Shown one piece after another: positions 17,343 to 28,830 of a DNA stretch of 64,000 nt. A program made the translations under genes and the position numbers. Origin of the DNA: Neorhizobium sp. JUb45 (GTDB taxonomy: Bacteria > Pseudomonadota > Alphaproteobacteria > Rhizobiales > Rhizobiaceae); contig NZ_SLYW01000003.1 of the NCBI RefSeq assembly GCF_004343585.1, positions 186,001 to 250,000 on the forward strand, written 5' to 3'. Each line of letters starts with the position of its first letter. Position 1 is the first letter of the stretch. Below the pieces are notes generated by a model that worked only from the letters and a program-made list of their open reading frames with translations, did not search any database and was not told the DNA's origin.

Positions 17343-18541
17343 TGCAGCACGCTCCCGCCAAAACAATGGTCGCAGAGACCGCGCCGACCTTCCTATCGCA
17401 GGCGGATCTTCTTGACCGCGCCCTGTTCGTATCCCCGAAGACCCGCATGCTTGCCAGCGGCATGGCGGCTTGCTGTGACCCCGCCGACGGTGACCTGCGC
17501 GCCAGCATGGATCGGTTGTTCGCGATGGCCCGAGCCGGCGGTCACCCGCCGGTCATCATAGGCGCCATTCCCTTCGACACAAATGCCGCCCCTTCGCTTT
17601 ATGTGCCCAGACAGATCGAGGAGCCGTCGCTTGCCGACTGGCAGGCTTTTGGTTTTTCGCCCTCCCGTTACGCCGCACCCAAGATCACGGACATGCGGCA
17701 GACACCGTCTCCGACGGATTATCGTCGCGCCGTGGCGGAAGGCGTGCAGCGCATTGCCCGCTCGCCTCTCGAAAAGCTGGTTCTGGCCCGTCGCCTCGAA
17801 ATCGAGCTCGATAACCAACCGGATGTCATCAGCCTGCTGGCGACGCTGATGAAACGGCACAGGGCGAGTTTCGTCTATTCCATCCCGCTGACAGCCGATG
17901 GAGACCGGGAAGCCGGCCTTCTGGTCGGCGCCAGCCCGGAACTTCTGGTATCGAAGCGCGGCAACCGGGTGTTCGCCAATCCGCTGGCCGGCACCATCGC
18001 CGCCGATCCCGATCCGAAGCGCAATGCCCGCAACATTGCCGACCTCATGGCATCACCCAAGGACCGGCACGAGCATGCCTTTACCAGCCGCGCCGTCGGC
18101 GAGGCACTGCGGCCTTTCTGCAGATCGATCAACGTCCCGCACGAGCCGAGCGTGCTTGCCGCAGGGCCGGTCAATCATCTGTCGACCGTTATCGAAGGCG
18201 AACTGTCCTCGACCGATACCGGCATTCTCGACCTCATGCTGGCGCTGCATCCGACACCGGCGGTTGGCGGCGTGCCGCGCGCCGAAGCTTTGGCGGCGAT
18301 TGCCGATATCGAACATTTCGACCGTGGTCTTTATGCCGGCATGGTCGGCTGGTGCGATGAAAACGGCGATGGCGAATGGGCGGTGACGCTGCGCTGCGCC
18401 GAGATCCGCAACCGCAACATCCGCCTGATGGCCGGTGCCGGCATTGTCGCCGGATCCGACCCGGATGCCGAATTCCGGGAAACAGAAAACAAGTTCAAGA
18501 CCATGCTTCAGGCACTCGGCCTCGATGCGAAGGCAATCTGA
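17342..18541 (+). CDS. Isochorismate synthase (salicylate pathway, PchA/EntC type)
   Basis: This 399-residue protein is a chorismate-binding MST-family enzyme. Visible motifs include GASPELLV, NPLAGT, HPTPAVGG and the C-terminal AGAGIVAGSDPDAEFRET, in which glutamates bind magnesium. It converts chorismate to isochorismate, which the lyase encoded at 20223 would split to salicylate and pyruvate. Because a separate lyase is present, this is more likely a PchA-type isochorismate synthase than a bifunctional Irp9/YbtS-type salicylate synthase, though the two cannot be separated by eye with certainty. It is translationally coupled to the preceding NRPS. It supplies the aryl starter of the assembly line. 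Confidence 0.93.
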   Translation: MQHAPAKTMVAETAPTFLSQADLLDRALFVSPKTRMLASGMAACCDPADGDLRASMDRLFAMARAGGHPPVIIGAIPFDTNAAPSLYVPRQIEEPSLADWQAFGFSPSRYAAPKITDMRQTPSPTDYRRAVAEGVQRIARSPLEKLVLARRLEIELDNQPDVISLLATLMKRHRASFVYSIPLTADGDREAGLLVGASPELLVSKRGNRVFANPLAGTIAADPDPKRNARNIADLMASPKDRHEHAFTSRAVGEALRPFCRSINVPHEPSVLAAGPVNHLSTVIEGELSSTDTGILDLMLALHPTPAVGGVPRAEALAAIADIEHFDRGLYAGMVGWCDENGDGEWAVTLRCAEIRNRNIRLMAGAGIVAGSDPDAEFRETENKFKTMLQALGLDAKAI

Positions 18542-18560
18542 CAGATAAGAGGAGCCGATC

Positions 18561-20219
<1,659 letters not shown>

Positions 20220-20222
20220 ATC

Positions 20223-20570
20223 ATGCCCACGCCCAAGGAACTCGGAATAAAGGCACTGACGCCGGCGGATTGCCAGGATCTCGGCGATATCAGGCAGGCG
20301 ATCGACACGCTCGACCATGCGGTGGTGGAAATGCTCGGCCTGCGGCTCGGCTATGTGCTCGAGGCTTCACGTTTCAAACCGGATGCCGCCGCCATTCCCG
20401 CGCCCGAACGTGTTGCCGCCATGTTGCCGGAACGGCGGCGCTGGGCCGAGGAAAACGGCCTCAACCCGGATTTCGTGGTGCCGCTGTTTGCCCAGATCAT
20501 CCAGTGGTTCATCCAGCAGCAGGTGGCGTTCTGGCAGGAGCGACACGAAACAAACAGGTCGGTGGAATAG
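20223..20570 (+). CDS. Isochorismate pyruvate lyase (PchB type, AroQ fold)
   Basis: The protein has 115 residues and the all-helical AroQ chorismate-mutase fold. Features are the DIRQAIDTLDHAVVEMLGLR helix, the mobile-loop lysine in RFKPDA, the ERV segment and a late glutamine-rich helix (WFIQQQVAFW). These match PchB, whose loop lysine and late glutamine take part in catalysis. It would convert isochorismate to salicylate plus pyruvate. It begins 3 bp after the salicyl-AMP ligase stop and ends 3 bp before the next NRPS, so starter supply, activation and loading are co-translated. Confidence 0.93.
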   Translation: MPTPKELGIKALTPADCQDLGDIRQAIDTLDHAVVEMLGLRLGYVLEASRFKPDAAAIPAPERVAAMLPERRRWAEENGLNPDFVVPLFAQIIQWFIQQQVAFWQERHETNRSVE

Positions 20571-20573
20571 GAT

Positions 20574-23500
20574 ATGGCGGAACTTGCGCGAGCCGGACAC
20601 GACCTCAGTGAGACCTACAACGCCGCGAGAGCGCGTGTCCACGCGATGGTGGCTGCAGAAATCGGCGCCGAGCCGGAAGAATTCGGTCCCGACGAAAACC
20701 TGATCGAACTGGGGCTGGCCTCGATCGCACTCATGCGCCTGCAGGCGGCCTTCGCCGCCGCTGATGCGACGATACCCTTGAGTACACTGATCTCCGAGCC
20801 GACCGTCGATGCCTGGACGGCGCTCGTCATGGAAAATCGGTTGGACGGCAGGGCCGATATCGGCTCGGCTACCGCAAAACCCGAAGCGGAAGAAGCAGCC
20901 TTTCCGCTGACGGACATCCAGCGTGCCTACTGGCTAGGCCGGGAGAACCACTTTGAACTCGGTGGCACCGCTGCCCACGGTTACATCGAAGCACGCTGCG
21001 ATGATCTCGATATCGATCTGCTTGAAGACGCGCTGAATGCGACGATTGCCGCACATCCGATGCTGCGGGCGGTGATCAGCGCGGATGGCATGCAACGCGT
21101 GCTCGACGACGTGCCGCGTTTTCGGATCGACCGTACCGATCTGACCACCCATGCCGATACCGGGCGGGAGAAAGGCCTGCAGGCCATTCGCGATGTCATG
21201 GAACAGCAGGTGCTGCCGGCCGATTGCTGGCCGCTTTACCGCGTCCATGCTGCCCAAGTTTCCGAGCGCTCCCATATCCTGCATCTGAGCTTCGACATCC
21301 TTGTCTTCGATCTCAAATCACTGGAGATCTGGCTGGGCGAATGGTGGACCCGTTACAGCGATCCCGATGCCGTCATCTCCGCTCCGGTTGCCCGGTTCCG
21401 CGATCATGTCGCGGCGCTGGAGGCACGCGCACATTCTCAGGCAACGCAAGAGGCACGGCGTTACTGGCGCAAACGTGCCGCCTTGATGCCGCTTGGTCCC
21501 GCGCTGCCACTCGCCCGACCACTGGAAGCGCTCACCCCGCCGCGTTTTGCCCGGTTGCAGACCATTCTCGATCGTGATGACTGGCAAAGACTGCAGGACG
21601 CGATCCGCCAGCGCGGCCTGACGGCATCGGCCGTATTGCTGGCCGCTTACGCACGTATCCTTTCTTCGTGGAGCGACAGCAGCCGGTTCTCCCTGACGAC
21701 CACCCTGTTCAACCGTCCGATGACCGGCCCGGACAGCGGCAACGTGATCGGCGACTTTACCTCGCTGACACTGGTCGAGACCGACAGCGGATCGGCGCCT
21801 GCATTTCTCGCGTTTGCGCAGCAGGTGCAGACGCAATTATGGCACGATCTCGACCACAGCGCTGTGAGCGGCGTCGAGGTTCTCGGCATGGTCGCCGGTG
21901 TTCACGGCCTGCATAACCGGGCGATCATGCCGTATGTCTTTACCAGCGCGCTCGGCACCGGCCGCAGTTATCTCGACGCCTTTTCGGGGTTCGGCGAGAT
22001 CACCCGCGCTGCCGTGCAGACCCCGCAGACCCTGCTCGATCATCAGACGCTGGATCACGACGGCCGGCTGGTGCTGAACTGGGATCATGTGGAAGCGGCA
22101 TACCCACCGGGCCTGATCACCGACATTGCCGACCTGCATCTGCAATTGCTGCGCACACTTGCCCGTGACGAACCTGCCTGGGATGCGCCTGACGTCACGG
22201 CATTGCCCGCCGCGCAAGCCAGCCGACATGCGGCCGTCAATGATACGGCATGGCAGGCACCGACAACCGCCGTGGCTTTGCATGAACCTTTCCAAAAGCA
22301 GGCACGGCAACGTCCCGACGCTATTGCCGTCATCGCCGATGGCCAAAGCTGGACCTATGCCGATATCGACTGCGCCAGCATGCGTCTTGCCCACCGGATC
22401 GCCGCCCGGCAGGAGAACCATGGTCTGCCGGTGAGCATACTCCTGCCCAAGGGCTGGCAGCAGATCGTGGCCGTGCTCGGCATTCTCAAGGCGGGCATGG
22501 CCTATCTCCCCATTGATCCGGCCTTGCCGACGGCGCGCATCGGGACGCTGCTGGAGGAAAGTGGCAGCAATCTCGTACTGGCTCTGCCCGACAGCGAGAT
22601 CGAAAAAGTTTCCGGGCGTCAGGTCCTGCATATCGGTCGCGACCTCTTTGAACCCATGATGGAAGCGGAAGAACTGGCGCCGCTGCGGCAAGCCTGTGCC
22701 GATGATCTCGCCTATATCATCTTCACCTCCGGCTCGACCGGCAAACCCAAAGGCGTTGCAGTCCGGCATGGCGCGGCACTGAATACGGTTCTCGATATCA
22801 ATGCGCGTTTTGGCGTCGGCCCTGCCGATCGATGCCTCATGGTCTCGTCTCTGAGTTTCGATCTTTCCGTCTACGACATTTTTGGCCTGCTGGCGGCAGG
22901 CGGAACGGTGGTGATACCGCCGCCTGCGGTGGCACCGGATCCGGACAACTGGCTGGACCTGATCGAAGAGCACGACATCACGCTGTGGAACAGCGCACCG
23001 GCGCTGATGCAGCTGTTCCATGACCGTCTGTCTGACCGCGAACAGCTGACCGCACTCTCGCGCCTGCGGCTGGTGATGCTGAGCGGCGACTGGTTGCCGC
23101 TGCCATTGTGCCGCTCCCTGATCGCGCTCGACAATGGACCAAAACTGGTGTCACTCGGCGGCGCCACCGAGGCGGCGATCTGGTCGATCGCTCACGAGGT
23201 CGATGCGGTCTCGCCCGCCTGGACAAGCATTCCCTATGGCCGACCGCTCGCCAACCAGACCATTCATGTTCTGGATGAAAATTTTGCCCCGCGCCCCGAC
23301 CATGCCATCGGCGAAATCTTCATTGGCGGTGCTGGCCTCGCTGACGGGTATTGGCGCGACCCGCAAAAGACGGCGGAGCGTTTTGTCACGCATCCCACCA
23401 GCGGTGAACGGCTTTATCGCACCGGCGATTTCGGGCGCTGGCACCCCGATGGTTTTGTCGAGTTTCTCGGCCGCCGCGATGGTCAGGTCAAGGTCAACGG

Positions 23501-24131
23501 CCTGCGTGTCGAACTGGGCGAGATCGAGACGGCGATCGCAAACGATCCGTCCATTCGACAGGTCAGCGTCGTGGCCGCCGGCACGGCCGGCAAGGGAAAC
23601 CGGCTCGTCGCCTTCCTGACGCTCGATGAACAGGGTGCCTATGACGAAGCCGTGCTGCGCCGATATCTCGACGACAGGCTGCCGGCCGCGATGATCCCCG
23701 CCACGTTCGTTATCCTCGACCATTTGCCGCTTTCCATCAACGGCAAGGTCGACCGCAAGGCTCTGGAAAAACAGGCACAGGAACTGGCCGAGCCGGCGCA
23801 GAGCAAACCGACATTGCCTGCGTCGCAACTTGAAAACCGCATCCGCGACATTTGGCAGAACCTGTTGGAACATCCGGTGGAATCCACCGCCACGAGCTTT
23901 TTCCAGGCGGGCGGCAATTCGCTGCTGGCAACCCGGCTGGCGGGAAGGCTGTCGCAGGCTTTCGAAAAACCGATCTCGGTGATCCGCGTGTTCGAACATC
24001 CCACCATTGCCGGACAGGCCGCTTTTCTTGCCGCGGATGGCGAACAGGAACCGGCGGTCGCAGAGCCGACACCAACACGCATTCGTCGTTTCCGCGACCG
24101 TCCGCGTGCATATGAAGGAGACAGACGATGA
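20574..24131 (+). CDS. NRPS ArCP-Cy-A(Cys)-T, salicylate-loading and first cysteine module
   Basis: The protein has 1185 residues. Residues about 15-85 are an aryl carrier protein whose phosphopantetheine serine is Ser50 (LGLASIAL). Cy follows at about 105-500 with signature DILVFDLKS. The A domain is at about 545-1010 with cysteine-type residues D-L-Y (FDLSVYDIF), N (TLWN), S (MLSGDW) and I-W (EAAIWS). The T domain is near 1040-1130 with FFQAGGNSLLATRL. It should join salicylate to cysteine and close the first hydroxyphenyl-thiazoline ring, as PchE and the front of HMWP2 do. Both of those carry extra elements (an epimerase-like insert in PchE, a second Cy in HMWP2) that are not evident here. 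Although encoded last among the synthetases, it acts first. Confidence 0.95.
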   Translation: MAELARAGHDLSETYNAARARVHAMVAAEIGAEPEEFGPDENLIELGLASIALMRLQAAFAAADATIPLSTLISEPTVDAWTALVMENRLDGRADIGSATAKPEAEEAAFPLTDIQRAYWLGRENHFELGGTAAHGYIEARCDDLDIDLLEDALNATIAAHPMLRAVISADGMQRVLDDVPRFRIDRTDLTTHADTGREKGLQAIRDVMEQQVLPADCWPLYRVHAAQVSERSHILHLSFDILVFDLKSLEIWLGEWWTRYSDPDAVISAPVARFRDHVAALEARAHSQATQEARRYWRKRAALMPLGPALPLARPLEALTPPRFARLQTILDRDDWQRLQDAIRQRGLTASAVLLAAYARILSSWSDSSRFSLTTTLFNRPMTGPDSGNVIGDFTSLTLVETDSGSAPAFLAFAQQVQTQLWHDLDHSAVSGVEVLGMVAGVHGLHNRAIMPYVFTSALGTGRSYLDAFSGFGEITRAAVQTPQTLLDHQTLDHDGRLVLNWDHVEAAYPPGLITDIADLHLQLLRTLARDEPAWDAPDVTALPAAQASRHAAVNDTAWQAPTTAVALHEPFQKQARQRPDAIAVIADGQSWTYADIDCASMRLAHRIAARQENHGLPVSILLPKGWQQIVAVLGILKAGMAYLPIDPALPTARIGTLLEESGSNLVLALPDSEIEKVSGRQVLHIGRDLFEPMMEAEELAPLRQACADDLAYIIFTSGSTGKPKGVAVRHGAALNTVLDINARFGVGPADRCLMVSSLSFDLSVYDIFGLLAAGGTVVIPPPAVAPDPDNWLDLIEEHDITLWNSAPALMQLFHDRLSDREQLTALSRLRLVMLSGDWLPLPLCRSLIALDNGPKLVSLGGATEAAIWSIAHEVDAVSPAWTSIPYGRPLANQTIHVLDENFAPRPDHAIGEIFIGGAGLADGYWRDPQKTAERFVTHPTSGERLYRTGDFGRWHPDGFVEFLGRRDGQVKVNGLRVELGEIETAIANDPSIRQVSVVAAGTAGKGNRLVAFLTLDEQGAYDEAVLRRYLDDRLPAAMIPATFVILDHLPLSINGKVDRKALEKQAQELAEPAQSKPTLPASQLENRIRDIWQNLLEHPVESTATSFFQAGGNSLLATRLAGRLSQAFEKPISVIRVFEHPTIAGQAAFLAADGEQEPAVAEPTPTRIRRFRDRPRAYEGDRR

Positions 24132-25348
24132 GCCATCCCGGCGGTTTCATCCATACCGCAAGCCTCGCCGTTGTCATGGCCGTCACCGGCATGGGCACTT
24201 TGGCCATGGCACAGGAGCAGCCAGCCGTCGTCGCGTCAAAACTGCCGGCGATCGTCGTCACCGACGTGATCGAGCGTGCCCTCACCGATCGCGTTCTGGC
24301 CAGCGGCACGATCCGCCCTGTGGACGAGGTTCTGGTTCAGCCACTCGTCGATGGCCTGCCGATCAAGGTTATCCATGCCGATATCGGCGACCGCATCACG
24401 GCCGGGACCATACTGGCGACGCTCGATGGCGATGCGCTGGTTTTGCAGCAAAGCCAGTATCAGGCCAACAAGGCCAAGGCCGAGGCGGCTCTTGCGCAGG
24501 CGCGGGCGCAGGTTGTGGAGGCGCAGGCAAGCTACGACGACACCATTCGCCAGCGCGACCGTACCAAAAGACTTGGTCAAAGCGGCACAAGCTCGGTTTC
24601 GCAGATGGAACAGGCGACAGCACAGGCCGACGTTGCCGACGCCAAGCTGAAGGCGGCCGCACAGGCCGTTATCGTCGCCGAGGCGGAAATCAGGGTTGTC
24701 GATGCCCAGCTTGCAGATATCGAGCTGAAACTTGGTCGCACGGACGTGCGCTCGCCGGTGTCCGGTATCATATCGATAAGGAACGCAAAGGTCGGCGCGA
24801 TCGCCGCCGGCAGTGGCGATCCGCTGTTCAACATCATCCGCAACGGCGCCATCGAACTGGTCGCAGATCTGCCGGAAGCCGACATCGGCAAGATCAGGCG
24901 TGATCAGAAAGCCACGATCCGCGTGGCCGGCAACCGCACCGGCATAGACGGCGTCGTGCGCCTCGTCTCGCCGACGGTCGATGCCTCGACCCGTCTCGGC
25001 GCCGTCCATATCGTCGTCGATGCAATAAGCGCCGCCCGATCCGGCATGTTCGCCAGCGCCGAAATCATCGTTTCGCAGGCCAATGTTCTGGCATTGCCGC
25101 AATCGGCCGTCACCACAGGCCGAGACGGCCCGACCGTCCGCAAGATTGCTCAGACGAATGGAGACAATGTCGTCCGGCAGGTCTCCGTCGCAATCGGCGT
25201 TCAGGATTCCGGTTTTGTCGAGATCGTCAGCGGGCTTGTCAAAGGCGAAAGCGTCGTGGCCAAGGCCGGCGCCTTCGTGCGCGATGGTGATCATATTGCG
25301 CCCGTAAACGCGCCGGATCACACGCAATCGGCGCAGCCTACGAACTGA
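24128..25348 (+). CDS. RND efflux periplasmic adaptor (membrane fusion protein)
   Basis: The 406-residue HlyD/AcrA-type adaptor has a cleavable signal peptide ending near AMA-QEQ. It shows a split biotinyl-lipoyl domain (VDGLPIKVIHADIGDRI ... GIISIRNAKVGAI), a long alpha-hairpin rich in Ala, Gln and Lys at about 100-190, and beta-barrel and membrane-proximal domains to the C-terminus. Its ATG overlaps the NRPS stop by 4 bp, so the exporter is produced together with the synthetase. It would bridge the inner-membrane RND pump encoded next to an outer-membrane channel. No channel gene is present in the window, so a shared TolC-like protein is presumed. Confidence 0.92.
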   Translation: MSHPGGFIHTASLAVVMAVTGMGTLAMAQEQPAVVASKLPAIVVTDVIERALTDRVLASGTIRPVDEVLVQPLVDGLPIKVIHADIGDRITAGTILATLDGDALVLQQSQYQANKAKAEAALAQARAQVVEAQASYDDTIRQRDRTKRLGQSGTSSVSQMEQATAQADVADAKLKAAAQAVIVAEAEIRVVDAQLADIELKLGRTDVRSPVSGIISIRNAKVGAIAAGSGDPLFNIIRNGAIELVADLPEADIGKIRRDQKATIRVAGNRTGIDGVVRLVSPTVDASTRLGAVHIVVDAISAARSGMFASAEIIVSQANVLALPQSAVTTGRDGPTVRKIAQTNGDNVVRQVSVAIGVQDSGFVEIVSGLVKGESVVAKAGAFVRDGDHIAPVNAPDHTQSAQPTN

Positions 25349-25359
25349 AGGTTTTTCGA

Positions 25360-28300
25360 ATGAATTTTTCCGCCTGGTCGATCCGCAACCCGATCGCGCC
25401 GATCCTTGGTTTTGCGCTGCTGATGTTCGTCGGCATCCAGTCCTTTTATGCGCTGCCGATCACCCGCTTCCCGAACGTGGATGTGCCGGTCGTTTCGATC
25501 GTGGTCAACCAGAGTGGTGCATCGCCGGCGGAGCTGGAAATGCAGGTGACCAAGGAGGTCGAGGACGCGGTCGCGGCCATTAGCGGAATCGACGAGATCC
25601 ACTCGACCGTGGTCGACGGGCAGTCGACGACCAATATTCTCTTCAGGTTCGAAAAGCCGACCAACGAAGCCGTTCAGGACACCAAGGATGCCATCGACCG
25701 CATCCGCAGCGACCTTCCCGCCGATGTCGAAGAACCCGTCGTCTCCAAGGTCGATGTCGAGGGTCAGGCGATCCAGACCTTTGCCGTCTCCTCCCCCAAC
25801 ATGACGCTGGAAGAGATTTCATGGTTCGTCGATGATACCGTCAAACGCGCCCTGCAGGGTCAGGCTGGCGTCGGCCGTATCGACCGTTACGGCGGCTCCG
25901 ACCGCGAGGTCCAGGTCATGCTCGAACCCGGTCGGCTCGATGCCTATGGCATTACCGCATCCGAAGTGAACGAGCAGCTGCGCGGCACCAATGTCGATCT
26001 CGGTTCCGGCCGCGGCCAGATCGGCGGCAATGAGCAGGCGATCCGCACGCTCGGTGATGCACGCAGTGTCGCGGAACTGAGCAATACCACCATCACCCTG
26101 CCGACCGGCAATTTCGTCAAACTCTCGCAGCTCGGCCGTGTCACCGATGCCTATGAGGAGCAGAAATCCTTCTCGCGCTTCAACGGCAATCCGGCCGTCA
26201 CCTTTGCCGTCTTCCGCGCCAAGGGCGCCAGCGAAGTCTCCGTGGCCGAAACCGTCGCGAAAAGTCTCGATCAGGTGCGCGCTGCCCATCCGGATGTCGC
26301 CATCGAGATGGTCGATGACTCCGTCTACTTCACATACGGCAATTACGAATCCGCACTGCACACGCTGGTCGAAGGTTCGATCCTTGCCGTCATCGTGGTG
26401 TTCCTGTTCCTGCGTAACTGGCGTGCGACGCTGATCGCAGCCGTCGCCCTGCCCTTGTCGGCCGTGCCGACCTTCTGGATCATGGACGTGATGGGCTTTT
26501 CGCTCAATCTCGTCAGTTTCCTAGCGCTGACGCTGGCAACCGGCATTCTGGTGGATGACGCGATCGTCGAGATCGAAAACATTGCCCGCCATATCAAGAT
26601 GGGCAAGACGCCGTATCGGGCAGCGCTGGAAGCTGCGGATGAAATCGGCCTCGCCGTCATCGCTACCAGTTTTACCATCATCGCCGTCTTCGTGCCGGTG
26701 TCGTTCATGCCGGGCATTCCGGGCCAGTATTTCATCCAGTTCGGCCTGACGGTTGCGTTTTCGGTGTTCTTCTCGCTGATGGTGGCGCGGCTGATCACGC
26801 CTCTCATGGCCGCCTATCTGATGCGGGCAGAAGACGCGATGGATGACCATCACGACAATGATGGCCGGCTGATGCGGGCATATTCGAAGGTCGTCTCCGG
26901 CACGACACACAAATGGTACTGGCGTTATGCGACGCTGCTCGGCGCGATCGGTTTCCTGTTCGCATCCATGGCGCTCCTCTCGCAGGTCCCCGGCAGTTTC
27001 ATGCCGCCGGAAGATTCGTCGCGCGTCGTCCTCTCCGTCGAACTTCCCCCAAGCGCCACGCTGGAGGAAACGGACCTCACCACCAGCGAGGTCTTCCGAA
27101 CCATCCGTGACATAAACGGCGTCGACAGCGTGTTCGTGTTGGGCGGCGCGTCGCCCAAGGGTGATCTGGAACTGCGCCGTGCCACCATCCGCGTCATCCT
27201 CGGCAACATGGATCACTCGCTTTGGAAGACGATCGTCAATAAGGGGCTTGGCAACATCCCGCTGCTGGGTGCCTATTTGCCGAAGGTCGAAGACCATGGC
27301 CGCACACGGCCGCAATGGGATATCGAGAAGGAGCTGTTTGAAAAAATACGCGCCATTCCGGATGTCCGCATTTCGAAAGTGAATGACCGGGCCGAGCGCG
27401 AGCTGACCTTCAACTTTCTCTCCGATGACAACGACAAGCTGAATGAGGCCGTCGCCATTCTGGAAAACAACCTTCGCGCCTCGGCGATCCTCGCAAATGT
27501 ATCGTCCGAAGGGGCGCTTCCCCGCCCGGAACTGCAGATCCGTCCGCGCAAGGATGAAGCCGCCCGCCTCGGCGTCACCCCACAGCAGATTGCCCAGACC
27601 GTGCGCGTCGCCACGATCGGGGATATTGATGCGGCACTGACAAAGATCTCGCTCGATGACCGGCAGATCCCCATCCGTGTCCAGACCTCGCTTGACGCTC
27701 GTCGTGATCTCGCGCGGCTCCGATCGCTGAAAGTGAAAACCACATCGGGCGCCACCGTACCGCTCTCCAGCGTCGCCGATATCGATTACGCCGAAGGTCC
27801 AAGCTCGATCAAACGTTACGATCGCCATCGGGTTGTGTCGATCGGCTCGGATGTGCCGCAGGGTACGGCGCTGGAAACCTCGACCGCCGAGTTCAAACGG
27901 ATCGTCAATGAGACCACCTTGCCGCAGGGCGTAGGTCTGGTGGAAAGCGGAGACGCAAAAGTTCAGGCGGAGATGCAGGCGGGTTTCGGCAATGCCATGC
28001 TGCTCGGGCTGCTGCTGGTTCTGGTCGTCCTGATCCTTCTCTTCAAGGACGTGATCCAGCCTTTCACCATCCTCTTCTCGCTGCCGCTTGCCATCGGCGG
28101 CGTCGCGGTGGCGCTGATCATCACCCAGAACGCGCTGTCCATGCCAGTGCTGATCGGCATTCTCATGCTGATGGGTATCGTCACCAAGAACGCCATCCTG
28201 CTGGTCGATTTCGCCATAGAGATGAAACATGCGGGCATGGCACGTGTCGATGCCATGGTGGAGGCCGGACGCAAACGCGCCCGCCCAATCATCATGACCT

Positions 28301-28635
28301 CGATCGCCATGTCTGCCGGCATGCTGCCATCCGCGCTCGGCGTCGGTGAAGGCGGCTCGTTCCGTGCACCGATGGCGATTGCGGTGATCGGTGGCATCAT
28401 CGTCTCGACCGTGCTTTCCCTGCTGGTCGTGCCGGCCTTCTTCCTGATCATGGACGACCTGTCACGCCTGCTCGCGCGTCTGTTCGGCCGATTGGTCGGG
28501 AAGAAGGACGAGGAAGAACTGCCGATGACGAAAGAGGCGCTCAGCAAGGCGTCGCGGCAACACACGGAAGCACTTGCTGCATTGGAAAAACGTATCGCCA
28601 CGGCAGACACCAATAGGCAAATCGCCGCCGAGTGA
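25360..28635 (+). CDS. RND family efflux permease (AcrB/MexB class)
   Basis: This is a 1091-residue inner-membrane HAE-1-type pump. TM1 lies at about 12-32 (NPIAPILGFALLMFVGIQSF). A large periplasmic loop follows, then TM2-6 at about 340-490 with the proton-relay motif GILVDDAIVEIEN carrying the paired aspartates of TM4. After TM7 and a second periplasmic loop, TM8-12 occupy about 870-1040. The cytoplasmic tail is charged. It starts 11 bp after the adaptor stop and closes the operon. By context it exports the NRPS/PKS product, as an alternative to the ABC exporters often found with yersiniabactin-class metallophores; a role in self-protection is equally compatible. Confidence 0.93.
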   Translation: MNFSAWSIRNPIAPILGFALLMFVGIQSFYALPITRFPNVDVPVVSIVVNQSGASPAELEMQVTKEVEDAVAAISGIDEIHSTVVDGQSTTNILFRFEKPTNEAVQDTKDAIDRIRSDLPADVEEPVVSKVDVEGQAIQTFAVSSPNMTLEEISWFVDDTVKRALQGQAGVGRIDRYGGSDREVQVMLEPGRLDAYGITASEVNEQLRGTNVDLGSGRGQIGGNEQAIRTLGDARSVAELSNTTITLPTGNFVKLSQLGRVTDAYEEQKSFSRFNGNPAVTFAVFRAKGASEVSVAETVAKSLDQVRAAHPDVAIEMVDDSVYFTYGNYESALHTLVEGSILAVIVVFLFLRNWRATLIAAVALPLSAVPTFWIMDVMGFSLNLVSFLALTLATGILVDDAIVEIENIARHIKMGKTPYRAALEAADEIGLAVIATSFTIIAVFVPVSFMPGIPGQYFIQFGLTVAFSVFFSLMVARLITPLMAAYLMRAEDAMDDHHDNDGRLMRAYSKVVSGTTHKWYWRYATLLGAIGFLFASMALLSQVPGSFMPPEDSSRVVLSVELPPSATLEETDLTTSEVFRTIRDINGVDSVFVLGGASPKGDLELRRATIRVILGNMDHSLWKTIVNKGLGNIPLLGAYLPKVEDHGRTRPQWDIEKELFEKIRAIPDVRISKVNDRAERELTFNFLSDDNDKLNEAVAILENNLRASAILANVSSEGALPRPELQIRPRKDEAARLGVTPQQIAQTVRVATIGDIDAALTKISLDDRQIPIRVQTSLDARRDLARLRSLKVKTTSGATVPLSSVADIDYAEGPSSIKRYDRHRVVSIGSDVPQGTALETSTAEFKRIVNETTLPQGVGLVESGDAKVQAEMQAGFGNAMLLGLLLVLVVLILLFKDVIQPFTILFSLPLAIGGVAVALIITQNALSMPVLIGILMLMGIVTKNAILLVDFAIEMKHAGMARVDAMVEAGRKRARPIIMTSIAMSAGMLPSALGVGEGGSFRAPMAIAVIGGIIVSTVLSLLVVPAFFLIMDDLSRLLARLFGRLVGKKDEEELPMTKEALSKASRQHTEALAALEKRIATADTNRQIAAE

Positions 28636-28762
28636 CATCCGCGACGGTTTGGCAGATCACGATTGCTTCGGAGCGATTTCAGTCTGACGGTCAACCCTTA
28701 GGGCGATGATCAAGAAACTCCAAGTGGTGGTCGTTTTCATCGACCTATGCCGAACGCAATCG

Positions 28763-28790
28763 CGAGCTGCCCGTTTAGGGGAGCAGCTCG
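28763..28790 (+). terminator. Possible terminator hairpin after the RND gene
   Basis: Inverted arms CGAGCTGC and GCAGCTCG enclose 12 bases, 127 bp after the RND stop and before the convergent gene at 28831. There is no T-run on either side, so termination is only a possibility. The rest of 28636-28830 shows nothing recognisable. Confidence 0.35.
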
Positions 28791-28830
28791 CACGTTGTCC
28801 TTTCGGCAATTCAATTGAAGGCGCCAAAGC

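Noticed and set aside
17342..18541. A bifunctional salicylate synthase (Irp9/YbtS type)
   Set aside because: A separate PchB-type lyase is encoded two genes downstream, which makes a monofunctional isochorismate synthase the simpler reading, though not proven.
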